The notes below the pieces were generated by a model. That model did not search any database. It saw only the letters and a list, made by a program, of their open reading frames with translations, and was not told the origin of the DNA. Positions 43,106 to 54,835 of a stretch of DNA of 64,000 bases are shown piece by piece. Within the stretch, counting starts at the first letter, position 1; every line of letters starts with the position of its first letter. Source of the DNA: Agrostemma githago (Eukaryota; Streptophyta; Magnoliopsida; Caryophyllales; Caryophyllaceae). A program made the translations under genes and the position numbers. The stretch covers positions 17,069,873-17,133,872 of the forward strand of contig OY288257.1 in the NCBI GenBank assembly GCA_958450325.1, given 5' to 3'.

Positions 43106-44485
43106 TGATGGGCCGTATTTAGTCATATTTATTACGACGGTTTTGGTATATTTTGTGAGCTAAATCGGTTGACTTGTATCGCATTTGTGTCAGTTTGGTA
43201 TAAATGTAATATAGACTATTTTGAGGATGTTAATCATTGGACCGTCGATTTGGGCTAAGAGGGAATGAAATATGAAGAAGATAGCCCACTTGAAGACCCG
43301 GAACGATAGAATCAAAGGATCACGAGAAGCAGCTACAGCCGGCCAGGCGAGTCGCATAGAGAAACCGCGAGTCGCGCCACACCCAGGCGGGTCGCGCGGA
43401 TGCCTAGAACGTCTAACGTGTCTTGTCTTATCTCGTGATATTTGCTATGTTTTAAGACTTTAGTTTTATTTAGGAAACTTTATTACTAGTTTTTATTATT
43501 ATTAGTATTACTAGTATCACTATGATATTTTATTATTTTATTATTATTAGTAAACTTTTATTAGGTTAAGCTTAGTTGGAGATTATTATTATTGACATCA
43601 TTCATCACATCTACTAGTTTAACGTAAGGTTGGAAGAAAATGGACACCTTTGAAGAACCCTAATTTTCCATCGCAAGTATGTGTAACTAATCTTCTCTAC
43701 TTAGATTCAGGCCTTTGAAACGCTCAAGAAACGTCTATGAGTTTGAATGTTTTGATTATTAACCTTGATTATTATGAATTGCTTTGTTATTAATTTCATG
43801 AATGTTGTTGTTGATTGCTAGGTGTACAACTAGTACTTAATTGCATCGTTCTATCGTTAGTATCGTTAATGAGTAGGATTTATTGATTAACTTTACATTA
43901 GTAACAACTAGGAATTAATATTGAACGGGATACGTTGGTATTAGTACTTAGAAGCGATTCATATAAATATCTGAGGTGCGACTGGATTGTACGTGCTATT
44001 TATTCTCTATCGAATTCTCAGATCTATATTGCTTCCGTCTAATTGAACCTAGAACTGGATTGTTTAGGTTGTTTTACGGTTAGGGTTAATTAATAACGGG
44101 ATTCGTTTTAGTTAACTATTCTTAAGAGAATTGGAATTTCATGTTCACGATAGAGTGGTCAAGGTTGTTAATTGAAACCGTCTTACGATGATCAATCGCT
44201 ATTGAATGTGGATTTGTGCTTGTGTCTAAGTTCTATTTCATCATTTGATATCTCGATTTATTAGCTTTTCGCTTTAGTTTATTAGAATTTCATTTATAAA
44301 ACCCCCCTTTGGTTACTACGGTTTTTAATTACATTAGAGGTTGATTTTATCTACACTTTAGTTAGCATAATTAGATTAATTTGATTCCTTTGGGTTCGAC
44401 CCTTATTTCTACTCTACTACGTTTTTAGTATTTAGATTTAAGTGCTTATAAATTGTAATTTGAGGCATACGACTCCAGCCTGTCA
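43106..44485 (+). repeat. 3' LTR of element 4 (1,380 bp)
   Basis: Collinear over its whole length with 32664-34052. The palindrome triplet at 43347, 43367 and 43387 keeps the 20-bp period. Confidence 0.94.
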
Positions 44486-44490
44486 TGACA

Positions 44491-46406
44491 CTATAAAAAT
44501 GAATTCATTACAATATTTGTTGAAAGGACACGAGATTTCATACTTGCATACAGCAAACTAATAGCTTCTTATCACATCAAAAGTACCAATTAATTAGTTA
44601 AAGCAAATTAAAATTCAATTTATCAAACAAAAATAGCAAATAAGGGTTTTACGTACAATTACGTTCCTTTGACTTCAACTATTTTCAAACATATATGCAA
44701 CTAACATAAAGAATTCTCTAGTCATTGATCCAACAAAGATAAAACTAAAGTTAATAGGAAATTAAAGCTAACGATTGAATAGCAATAAAATGGAAACAAA
44801 TTAAACTTGAAAAACAAAATTATAGAAGAAGGTAACCTAAAAAATCACTAGAAGAAGATAATTAATTAGTTGAGTTCCACCAGTGTGAATTACACGAATC
44901 AAAATAATTTAGATCCCGATTATTTAGATTAAAGATAGTTTTTACCCTTTAATTTTTGATTTTTTATTGATGTAGAAGAGCTGTTGATTTTGGGATTTCT
45001 TACTTCGGACGGTTAGCACCGAAGTTGTGGTTCGGACGGGATCCTAATTCTATGTATGTATGTATTGATTATTACTGTATTATATACTACACCGCTCACA
45101 AATTATTATCTCATTTTAATATAATATTTCTCACATATATTCATAAAATAGAGCAGTCATTTATAAACGGAGCAAGGTAATGGACAAACTCTAAATAAAG
45201 TTCTTCTCTTCCATGTCAACTTTTGAAAATCTCCACAAACTTGTTACTTTTAACTATGGTGGAAGAACTTTATACAAAGTTCTTAGATAGATCAAGATAA
45301 ATACTCCTAGAAGATGTGCATTCATAGGTCAAATTTTATTGTTGTTAAGACAAACTTGGTTCTTATTTTCAAATCAATAATTTTGTCAAATAATTAAGGA
45401 CAAACTTTTTGTTACAAACCCAAGAACAAGAAGTCAAGAACTACCCATTATTATTGCCCTTATAGGCATTGGAATTATAGGTGGTCATATGCAAGTTCAG
45501 GCTGGACATGAGTCGGGGTAAGTGTGATATTTTGGTCCACGGACAAGCGGGTTAGCAGGTTTGGGACGGATTCGCGGGTCAGACTTTTGTATTTTTTGAA
45601 AATGTTGTGTCCAAGCCCACTAAAAAATTGGGTCGGATGGTACGGTTCTAATTGGAATAAAGGTGGAACCTATCTTAATAGAATACTCCATTTGTTCAAG
45701 TGTAACATTCCCTTTTGTTTTTTCACATTTGTCGACACACATTTTGCGTCTTTAATATTTTTCGTTACATATTAATAAAAATTATGAAAATTTGATACCG
45801 ATAATGTATTTTAAAGACGAATAAAAAAGATCTCATATATATATAATTATATATATATATATATATATATTCTCTAATAAATTATCGTGAATATCGAAAG
45901 TTCTTCTTAATTGTGAATAATGTCGAAAAGATAAATGAGAAGGTTTTGGACGTGAACCTAGGGACTACTTCGTATGGAATAAGTGAGTACGTATTTTGGA
46001 AGTTTTTTTTTTTTTTTTTTTTTGACAGTCGTATTTTGGAAGTCTTAATTACTGGATAGAATGTAGTCGTACAAATAGTGTACAGAGATGAAACACCATT
46101 TTGATTTTGATTTTCATATATAGCAGAAGGAGATAAAAATATAAAAATGGCATATACTGTATATATATTTTATATAATCCGCAAATGAGCGGTGAGTAAA
46201 TGAGGATGAGCGCCTCCTTCAGATTCATACCCAAAAAACTCCAAAATGTCGTATTCACAAATCAATAATCTTCACCTCTTTCTTCTCAAACCTTTTTTCA
46301 TTCACAAAATAAACCAAGAAACTTTCCAGGCCACCTTCTTAAGTAAAAACTAATCCAACCCTCATTAATTCCTTTCGATCTAACTAAATCCAAATTTAAA
46401 AAAAAA
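44491..46406 (+). other. Intergenic DNA and promoter of the UVR-ApaG gene
   Basis: Mostly AT-rich without genes. It includes a short inverted repeat (about 45210-45270), a TA microsatellite (about 45835-45870) and a tiny retroposon footprint (45991-46043). A TATA-rich word (TATATATATTTTATATAA, about 46160-46178) is the best TATA candidate, about 230 bp before the start codon. Confidence 0.5.
45991..46043 (-). mobile_element. Minimal poly(A) retroposon footprint with 13-bp duplication
   Basis: GTATTTTGGAAGT occurs at 45991-46003 and 46031-46043. Between the copies lie about 20 T followed by GACAGTC. On the minus strand this is a 7-base 3' end plus poly(A) tail, flanked by a target duplication, as left by LINE-type machinery. 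Confidence 0.65.
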
Positions 46407-49400
46407 ATGCAATCTTTGGGCCTAAAAGTTTGTCCAGATTTCAATATATTTGGAGGAACACTTTCAAAATCATGTCATTTCAGGAATAACATTAATGGGT
46501 GCTCAGAATTTGAGTTGGGTGTCAGAAGAAACTGGTGTTGTTCAACCATAGGAGGAGGAGGAGATGTTGGTGTCAAATATTGCAAGATTGTGGCTTCTTC
46601 TTCTCCAAGGAATGTTGGTGGGGAAAGCCCAAGCCCGAGTCCTAGCCCCAACCCGAATTCGGGTCCGGGTCAAAGTGGGTTCCTGAACCGGACTCAAACT
46701 TATGCTATGCTTAAGCAACAGATGGAGGTGGCTGCCAAAGCTGAGGTGTGCTTTTGGAAGGATGCCTTTTGTTTTGTTTTTGATGCAATTTTGATCAAGT
46801 TCGTTCTTTTTGGTTGAAATTAATGATAGATTTGTTGTTTTGTTTGATTGTTATTTAAAGATTGGTTGCTGTATATTGGGTTAGAACTTAGAAAAATGAT
46901 TGCTTATTTATTATAGGAAACAGTAGTAGGAATGAATTGCCATATCTGAGCAACTACGGCTACTACTACTACTTTAATTTAATAATTTATGCATGATTTG
47001 TTTGTTAATTTGCTGTTACAAATTGTTGAGAATGGCTCCTGAACCCAAGTCACATGTGTCCCACATGGAAAGATGAGAGAAAGATGATCGACCTTATAAA
47101 GCAAGGGGTTACTTACTCTATTGCCAATTGGTTTTAGAGTGGAACCTTCTTGTCTTGTGAGTGGACTCTTCCCGTCTCGGGTGTGACCGAGGCCCGTTAT
47201 GTAATTTCACCCGAATCATTTATATTTATTTGGTAGATTGTTGAAGGACTTGTTAAATTGTTTCCTTTTTTGTTATTCATGTCATCATGTGGGTTTGAAT
47301 TGCCTTTTTGTCTAGGATCAGAAAATAATTACTCATTTTTTTTGTTACAAAGGGTTCAAACCCAGCATCGACTTTACCTGTTAAGCTAGTTGGCACACGG
47401 GCATGAGAAAAATATCTGTGGTAACGAGGATTGCTGCGAAATCGGAGATAAAAGTTGTTATTGATTTCTTGTATTGTTTGTTGAACTGTGGGTACCTTTT
47501 TGGGGGTTGAGATATTAGGTGGTGTTTGGTTTTAGCTTTTGTTAGTTATGTGGAATTGGATTTGCCTTTTTTTGTTAGAATCAGGAAATTGGGAACATAT
47601 CAGCATGAGTTTGCCTAACATAGTCATCAGAGGTTACTTATTGTACTGCTAACTTCTGTCTGGAATTGTTTGTCTATTTTGAGTTGTGACACAATCCATG
47701 TGAAGGAAAATCAATGCAGTTTCTAGTTATTCATTGCGATTGTCGATCTATATTCATTATGAGTCATCTAAAGCCAAGGATCGAATTTACACTTGATCAT
47801 TTGTTTTAAAAGGATTTGCCTCGTAGCGTAGCAGAACTGTAAAACATAAGTAAATGATATCTTATGTCTACTTGCAGGATTATAAAGAAGCTGCTAGAAT
47901 ACGTGATTCTTTAAGATTATTTGAGGAAGAAGAGCCTGTTTTGCGATTGAGGAGGCTTTTGAAAGAGGCTATTGCTGAGGAGAGGTTTCAGGTACTTCTC
48001 TATTTCTGTTAATTAAGGGTTGGAATGCTGCTGCAGTAGGTTACTCAGAGGTGCTGACTGTATGACCTTTACCCATTAGCTTAGCCCTCTATGGAGTATG
48101 TCACAAACAAAATTGTATGTCGTGTTTTCAGTAAACGTGCGAGTTGATAGATAACATCCAAACTTAATGCTTGTGAATAGTTTAACATGCTGAAAAAAGA
48201 TTTTCCATTGCTATATTTTGTTGGCAGATGTGAAATTTCACATGCTGGGAATTTGAGTTATATACTGTATATGTAAACATACAAAACTTGGTGTCGAGGC
48301 TAGTGTATTTAGTCACTGCTTTTTCTTGAACTTGACAAAATGATGTTCCACATTTGATGTTTCACTACTAGTGTATCTATGCTTCTCACTTGTATGCTCC
48401 CTCCCCCTTCTAAATGATGTTCCACATTTGATTGTGGGAAGACATTAAGAAAAAGGATATATGTGAAGGAAAATGAAGATAGAGAAAAGGAAGTGGGGGT
48501 CACAAGCAATAAGAACCACAAAACATTTACTAAAAAGGAAAGTGGAACATCTTAGTGAATATCCTAAAAAGGAAATGTGGAAGATTTTAGTGAAGGGGAG
48601 GGAGTATGTTGTAAAAACAAGAGTTCGCTCAAGTGGTGAGAGCTCTCCTACGTCACCTCAAGTTGAAATTGGAGGTTATTTGGAAATAAGTGTCTAGCAA
48701 TCGTCCTTTCGGATCTCGACTTGGTTTATGACCTGAATCTGTTTAATTAGGAAGGTTTCCTAATTAATATCTGGTTGATTAGAGTTTCCTAATCAATATC
48801 TGAGTATCTGATCTAGGGTTCTCTATTGTATAGGGTTTTCTAACTTGTTTAGGGTTTCTGTTTAGGCTGAGAGTATTATATAAACTCTAATACCCATACC
48901 CTCGTGAATGTGGCTAACAGGTTGTTAGTGAGCCACTTTAATCTATCTGTCTCTCGATTTTACGTTCTTAATTTGTTTGTCTTTCTCTTCCGTTATAACA
49001 AGGGTTTGATTCTTATGTGTGGCATAGTGCACTCATTTGAACATTAAAAACGTGTATGTTGTTGGCTGAAATATCTCGGATGACTGAAGTTCACCGCTTG
49101 CAACTGATGGTTCTATGCTTTCTTTCATTGATTTGAACAACAATATGATCCATGTATTATTCACTTTTGTGTCAACTTTGTAATGACAAGTGACTAAGTT
49201 TCGAGTATTTTATCAGGATGCTGCAGTGTATAGGGATGAACTCAATGAGATTTCTCCACATTCTCTTTTGAAGTGTTCAAGTGATGCTACCACCTTGGTA
49301 GGAAACAATGTCTTTCCTTATGTTGACATAACCTATTTATTTGTGGGTGTCTTATCACTTATGATTAATTATTGCCTTTGGATGTCACTCTAAGGCCTTG

Positions 49401-51631
49401 TTCTTTCCCGAAGTGGGCTGAAGTGAACCGAACCCTACAGTAGGGCTGAAGTGAATGAGACAGACTGAACTTAATGAGTTTGAATTGAATTGGGCTTGCA
49501 TTGAATATGGCCTAATTGAACTGAACTTAATGGGCTAAATTGAACTGAACTTACTGGGCTGAATTGAAGTGAGCTGAAAAGGGCCTCATTCAGCAACAAT
49601 TTTCTTCCTTATTGTGAATGTTGATGAAGAATGGCTTGTGTGGGCTTTCTTTTACCCGTTTCACTAATTACTCGTGTGGTTAAAAGCTGAGGTCATTATC
49701 AAGGTGATTATAGCATTATATAACTCTACATTTCTCGTATATTGTAGGGGATCCGTGTCCAAGTTCGGAGTGTCTACATCGAAGGACGAAGTCAGCCTTC
49801 CAAAGGGCTGTATTTTTTCGCATATAGGATCAGGATAACTAACAATTCAGACCGTCCTGTACAATTATTGAGGCGGCATTGGATCATTACAGATGCCAAT
49901 GGAAAAACGGAGAATGTCTGGTGAGTTCTGTCATCAATGGTTTGAGAATTTCCAACTTCTCCATTTTCTGCTTCCATTGTTCTCATGTTTCGTTGTTCCT
50001 TATAAAAGGGGCATAGGAGTTATTGGTGAGCAGCCGGTAATACTTCCGAGGACTGGTTTTGAATACTCTTCTGCATGTCCATTATGTACTTCCAGCGGAA
50101 GGATGGTAAGATTATCTCTATGCTTGTTTAGCTCATTAATTCATGCATGTTTAGGTTAAGCCCCAAGACAAAATCCACCATATTTTAAGTTAATAATTCG
50201 AAGGGTTATTTCATGGGAATAATCTCAACTATGCGTGTGCTTCTTCAATTAATCCAAGCTACATGTAATCTCATTTTAATATGAATACGTTTTCATTTGC
50301 TATGGGTGACCGGCTACCAGTTGAACCTCCCTTATTCTTATTTAACTCTTTATCTAACTCTTCTTATTCTGATTCATATTTCGTGTTCATTTTCGGTCAT
50401 TAATAAAAAAAAATAAATTTTCCGAAAATTCATCTTCCATTTTTCAATTAGTCTTATAGAAGTTATGAAAAAAATGAAACTCTATAAAGTTACAAGTCAC
50501 TATGACAGGTAATAACAAGTCATAATTTCATACATAGCAAAACGAGATTAATGAATGCGTAGTTCATATTAATATGAGATTACGTATGGTTTGAATTATT
50601 TTAAGGACACGTATAGTTGAGATTATTCCCATGAAATAACCTTAATTTAAAAATGAACATCAAATGACCACTAATAATAAATGAATGGTCTTCTTACAAA
50701 AATAAATTGTCTCACTCGTACGAGACCGTCCTGCTCTATAATTTGTGTTCTTTTAAAATGATGTTGCCTTTGTAATTCGTATTGCCTCTCTTAATTTAAG
50801 TAAGACAACTTATCGCTTATAAATTGTTTCAAATTTTCAATTATTATGACTTTTGGTGTAAAAAGCGAAATTAATTCATTGCCCCTTGATTGATTTCCAT
50901 CTTAGTATATAGTAGACCTGGCAAACAGATCGGGTCGTGTCGTGTTCGTGTCCGTGTCATTGATAAACGGGTCACGAACCCCTCAACCCAAACCCGACCC
51001 ATTTAAGTTTCGTGTCGTGTTCGTGTTGACCCACTTACATAAATGAGTCATCAACCCTCAACCCAAACCCATTTATTTCGTGTCGGGTTCGTGTCGTGTT
51101 TTCGTGTCATGTCCATATTTGGAAAGTATTAACATATTTATGTTAAAAATGATTAAAAATATTTACACTAATTTAATAAACATGTTATTCGTGTCAGTTT
51201 CGTGTTTTGGGACTTCAACCCAAACCCGACCCAATTAAATCTTGTGTTGTGTCCGTGTTGACCCACTTACATAAATGGGTCATCAACCCTCAACCCAAAC
51301 CCGTTTATTTCGTGTCGTGTCAATTTTCGCCGGCTCTAGTATATAGGGGATGGTAGGTAGGGTTGTACACGTCATTTGTACCTCTTTATCCCGTCACTCA
51401 TACGAAGAGCCGAAAGAACCTCGTGGACACCTTGATAATGTTTGTTCTTCTTGTACTCCCTGGTTGAGGATAGATCCAATGGCTGCTAAATGTCATGATG
51501 TGTATTTTGTGTAACTTCAGGAGGGTGATTTTGAAATGAAACACATTGATAAAGCGGGATCAAGGACATTCAACATTGCCATCGCCCCGTTTTCACTTTC
51601 CACCCTTGGTGACGATAGTGATCCTTTCTGA
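46407..51631 (+). CDS. UVR-ApaG domain protein, predicted plastid-targeted (six coding exons)
   Basis: This is the only intact host gene. Exons: 46407-46745, 47878-47991, 49217-49297, 49748-49920, 50009-50105 and 51521-51631. All introns are GT-AG and the frame stays open to TGA, giving 304 residues. Residues 1 to about 90 are rich in Ser, Gly and Pro (PSPSPSPNPN) and look like a plastid transit peptide. A UVR motif spans residues 102-135 (LKQQMEVAAKAEDYKEAARI). From residue 179 to the end lies an ApaG domain of normal length (GIRVQVRSVYIEG, HWIITDANG, GIGVIGEQPVILP). UVR motifs mediate protein contacts in UvrB/UvrC and Clp regulators. ApaG folds like fibronectin type III; its role in plants is not established. 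The start is the first ATG of the exon. The introns carry many small transposons, but no exon is damaged. Confidence 0.93.
47022..47220 (+). repeat. Possible small LTR remnant in intron 1
   Basis: Starts TGTTGAGAATGG, followed by GTCCCACATGG, an ACCTTATAAAG promoter-like word and a CCAATTGGTTTTAG box, a style known from solo or small LTRs. No target duplication was found, so the call is weak. Confidence 0.3.
47348..47405 (-). repeat. tRNA-derived SINE fragment in intron 1
   Basis: On the minus strand a box A-like TAGCTTAACAGGTAAAG is followed after about 10 bases by a box B-like GGGTTTGAACCC. This suggests a SINE head. The tail was not identified. Confidence 0.4.
48393..48606. mobile_element. 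Stowaway-like MITE in intron 2
   Basis: Terminal inverted repeats: CTCCCTCCCCCTTCTAAAT at the left, and on the opposite strand ACTCCCTCCCCTTCACTAA at the right. Size about 0.2 kb, with TA at the edges, as in Stowaway elements. Confidence 0.65.
48618..48680 (+). repeat. SINE head fragment in intron 2
   Basis: TTCGCTCAAGTGGTGAGAGC resembles a tRNA-type box A. TTGGAGGTTATT about 35 bases later may be a decayed box B. No tail or duplication was found. Confidence 0.35.
48690..49005 (+). repeat. Possible solo LTR in intron 2
   Basis: TGTCTAGCAATC at the left and TTATAACA at the right, with a TATA box (ATTATATAAACTC, about 48865) inside. No clear target duplication, so this is tentative. Confidence 0.3.
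49393..49586. mobile_element. Small MITE with internal repeats in intron 3
   Basis: Ends AGGCCTTGTTCTTTC and, reversed, AGGCCCTTTTCAGCTC. Inside are several copies of TGAACTGAACTTAATGGGCT. It resembles hAT-type MITEs. Confidence 0.5.
50201..50643. mobile_element. MITE with long terminal inverted repeats in intron 5
   Basis: Left end 50201-50240 and right end 50605-50643 are inverted copies with one indel and two mismatches (core GGTTATTTCATGGGAATAAT). Weaker inverted similarity extends to about 85 bp. The superfamily is not clear. Confidence 0.75.
50913..51338. mobile_element. hAT-like MITE in intron 5
   Basis: Ends TAGACCTGGC and, reversed, TAGAGCCGGC. A perfect 8-bp duplication GTATATAG lies at 50905-50912 and 51339-51346. 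The interior is full of GTGTCGTGTTCGTG and AACCCAAACCCGACCC words. Confidence 0.85.
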
Positions 51632-53215
51632 GCGGAAACAGTTTGAGTGACTAAAAGAAATCTCACAACAATATTGTGCTCTGTCTAATCAACTTCATAT
51701 GATTCAATTACTTCCACGCACATTGTTTCATTAGTTGTCGATGTGGTGAAGACTTGGACAATGAGATGAAAATAAAGCTCCGGACCTGAAGTTGATTGCT
51801 CAACCATTTTCATTTTTTTTGCTATATACAGTACATGATTATTTATGTAGTATTGTAATTGTAATTATCAGAAACTTGAAAGCAGTTGGAATGAACTCGG
51901 AAATGAAGGCATGAATATTGAATGTATACTTTTTTTAGGTTCAGACAATAATATACACATGAGAAGGGTATGTAATGTGGTAGAAATCTGAAAAATACTG
52001 TGTGAGATTTGTTTTAGGAACACTAGATTGAACCCGACCTGTCGTTCACTAGATTCAATTGAAGTTTGTATTTCGTTCTGTTTGATATGGAGAGTGAACC
52101 CGACCTGTCGTCTATCTTTTGGCATTTTTTCTTTTCTTACTCTCTGATACATACAGTTCCGGGACGTAATGTAATTTTCATAAAACTATTAGTAGTATTA
52201 GTATTAGTATTAGTATTTTGGGCGTTGAAAGTGAGTAGGAGTACATCTGTACATGCATGCAAGTGCAAGCACGGACAAGGGCGGGCGGGTTTCATTAAAA
52301 TCTGATGCAATAACATTTTGTTGATTGTTGCGACGAGGACTGTGAGATGGTGTGTTTTTGGTTACAACAGAGTGTAGTGTAGTGTAGTTGATCTATACGG
52401 CAAGAAGTGTTAGGTTGCCTCATTCATTCATTCATTCATATTCATAACTGCCCCTACCCTTGGATGTAGTGGAGTCTGTATCATCTACTCTACTTGCTTT
52501 ACTGGATTCATCCTCTTCTATATACCATACATACATACATGCAGGCATGTGTTTAGCATGTATTTAAACCTCGCTCTCATGACTTCATTCATTTACTGCC
52601 TCACTCTTCTGTTCTTCCAGCTTTATATCTCTGTATGGATCTTCTATTTCTCCCTCCATCTCTCAGATGTCTCTCCACTTTAAGTGCCTCACTTTGATAC
52701 TACCAGGTAACGCTAGCTCCATTATTTCTATATTATCAATAATTCTACTCGGACGCACTCACGTGTATGATATATCGATCCTCAAAATGCTTTTGCTTGA
52801 ATTTCTTCATATGGTAAGTTATGTGTCACATTAATATGTTGATAACTGTTACGGAGTACATTATGACTTACTATTCCGTAAATGATGGATGCTCTTATAC
52901 AATGATCAAAACCTACGGATCATGTTTTAAGTTTGTATAAAAGCGTTAGAAGTTATTGTCCTTTGCTTAAATATAGTACTCCCTCCGTTCATAATCTTTT
53001 GCCCCATTTCATCATTATTTTAATGAAACGAGGTAAAAGATAGTGAGTACTACTGTATTAGGATAGGTACATTTCATTTACTTGTAGTAAACTTGTGACT
53101 TGAACTCAAGCAAGCTCCCCCAATTGAATGGGTGCATGTTGTCGGTTGTCATATCTAACAGATGTTAGGCGTGTAGTGAATAAATAAATGAGATGGAAAA
53201 TAGGAACAATCTTAT
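51632..53215. other. 3' flank of the UVR-ApaG gene; intergenic DNA
   Basis: An AATAAA word (about 51769) is a candidate poly(A) signal. Simple repeats: TAGTAT units at about 52187-52216 and CATT units at 52422-52440. A TATA-like word lies near 52513, with pyrimidine-rich sequence after it, but no coding frame or known microRNA was recognised. A short Stowaway-like MITE is at 52977. Confidence 0.5.
52977..53051. mobile_element. Very short Stowaway-like MITE
   Basis: TACTCCCTCCGTTCATAATC at the left is mirrored by a decayed inverted copy ending GTGAGTACTA. About 75 bp, so it is internally deleted. Confidence 0.55.
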
Positions 53216-53587
53216 CTGAGAGGAAAGGTTGTGACGTGACTTGAGATCACTGTCCTAAAGTCGATTATGTCTCGTCCACTACAAAAGAACTCCTTGACAT
53301 TCGACCCCTAAGACTGCACAACCGCTACGATCTTTGTGTAGGCAAGACCGTAGATGAGTAACTACCAAAATCATCGCCAAAATTTCACTCAAACTAGAAT
53401 TATTATTAATAATATTTGAGAGAATATTTTTGTGATAGAAAGATAAGCAGGTGAATGATTTTTGGATGAATGAAATGGTGAGATTGTGAGGTCTATTTAT
53501 ATAACCAAGTACTTGGCCTGCAAGCACTTTCTCCTTGACCACCAAACAAAATACATCAACATGAGGTCATGCAACATACATTACCAA

Positions 53588-54139
53588 TGGGGTGTCCGTC
53601 GGTCCATGACCGGACCGGGCCGTTTAGCCTGGACCGAAGACCATAATTGTATAAAAATTAGGACCATGGACCGGACCATATTTATGTCGGTCCGCGTTGG
53701 ACCGTAAAAAAATATGGACCGGACCGTAATGGACAATAATGGACCAAAGAACCCGAAATAGATTACTACCAAAAAGTTTTTTATACGAGTAAATTAAAAA
53801 AAAGACGAAGATAAGTGCATGATCAAACTCTACAAGATTTTTGTTCCGTTTACAATTTTTTGTAGGTTAGGATTTAAGGATTTTAATTCGGTTTTCCACT
53901 TTTATGCGGCTTATTTTGTGCAAATTATTTTTTAATAATATTGTTTTATAATACGATCCATTCGGTCCTTTATTTTGTCCGTTGTCCAATCGGTTCGGTC
54001 TAGGCCCGACCAAAGACCGAATAATCAATATCATGTGGACCGTGGACCAGACCATATAACATTCGGTTCGGTCTGGTCTGGACCAAAGTGCAACGGTCCG
54101 GTCCGGTTTTCGATCCGAACCACGAAGTGAACAGCCCTA
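53588..54139. mobile_element. hAT-like MITE rich in GGTCCGGTCC
   Basis: Ends TGGGGTGTCC and, reversed, TAGGGCTGTTCAC. The 8-bp flanks ATTACCAA and ATCACCAT agree at six positions, a decayed duplication. Inner words such as GGACCGGACC repeat in both orientations. Confidence 0.65.
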
Positions 54140-54628
54140 ATCACCATCACATCATAGTGTCCTTGGTCACCAAGGAAAGTATACATCATCATGAAATCAT
54201 GGGTATGTCACACAAAATCAAGCTACTTTTGAAGCATCCAAAAATCCCCCACATGTTTCAAAAGAAGACTCAAAAGTAAGAGAGTTATTTGGCATTGGAG
54301 ATTTAGCGTTAAGATGTTGGTGTCTTATGGACTTTAACCAGCACACAGTGACATACAACGATTTTGAACCACCATCCCAGGTGGAACTAATCCTTGACCC
54401 TTCGAATGGAGTTGGCTCTAAGACTGTTGCGCACTTACTTAATCTCAAATTAAGGTAGGAACTCGCGACATCTATGAACTCATCCCATGGATTTTTCGGT
54501 ATAAATATCTTTTACTTGGACTAGCCAAGTGCCCACACAATACATCCTATTATTTCATGAATGCCTCTAGAGATCCAAGCCTGAAGATCTCTTGGGAGTA
54601 GGACAAGAACCCCCCCACATTCACATAA

Positions 54629-54835
54629 GTGATGTTATCAAGTCCGCCTCTCACAGACCATCCACACAAGGGACTAGAAACTCATTAAGAGTAAAAAAAC
54701 TCATCCTTTTTCACATCGGTGAGGTCATCAAGTCTACCTCTTAAAGACCATTCATACAAGGACTATGAACTCATTAAGAGCAAAAGCTCATCCTTAAAAA
54801 AATCGGTGAATCCATCAAGTCTGCCTCATACAGAT
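54629..54835. repeat. Tandem repeat of 87-90 bp, third unit cut by the LARD
   Basis: Units start at 54629, 54719 and 54806 (each begins GTGA and continues ATCAAGTC, then CTCATTAAGAG in full units). The third unit ends after 30 bases at the LARD LTR. Confidence 0.75.

Larger units (their letters stand above)
32664..44485 (+). mobile_element. Athila-type Ty3/gypsy retrotransposon (element 4), complete
   Basis: LTRs start TGATGGGCC and end CCTGTCA or TCTGTCA, flanked by TGACA at 32659-32663 and 44486-44490. Order: LTR, tRNA-Asp primer site, gag, protease, RT, RNase H, integrase, ATHILA ORF-1 gene, hairpins, purine tract, LTR. Length 11,822 bp. The two LTRs differ by roughly 2% by eye, so the insertion is fairly recent. 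Stops and frameshifts break all genes. Confidence 0.95.
53216..54835 (-). mobile_element. Probable Copia LTR remnant, split by a MITE and cut by the LARD
   Basis: On the minus strand a TATA box (TATATAAATAGACC, about 53495) is followed by a C- and A-rich leader, as in LTR promoters. The part beyond the MITE has tandem repeats and no frame. Termini were not found; the class is a guess. Confidence 0.4.

Noticed and set aside
52500..52720. A microRNA or small gene after the UVR-ApaG gene
   Set aside because: A TATA-like word is present, but there is no known mature microRNA, no convincing hairpin and no frame.
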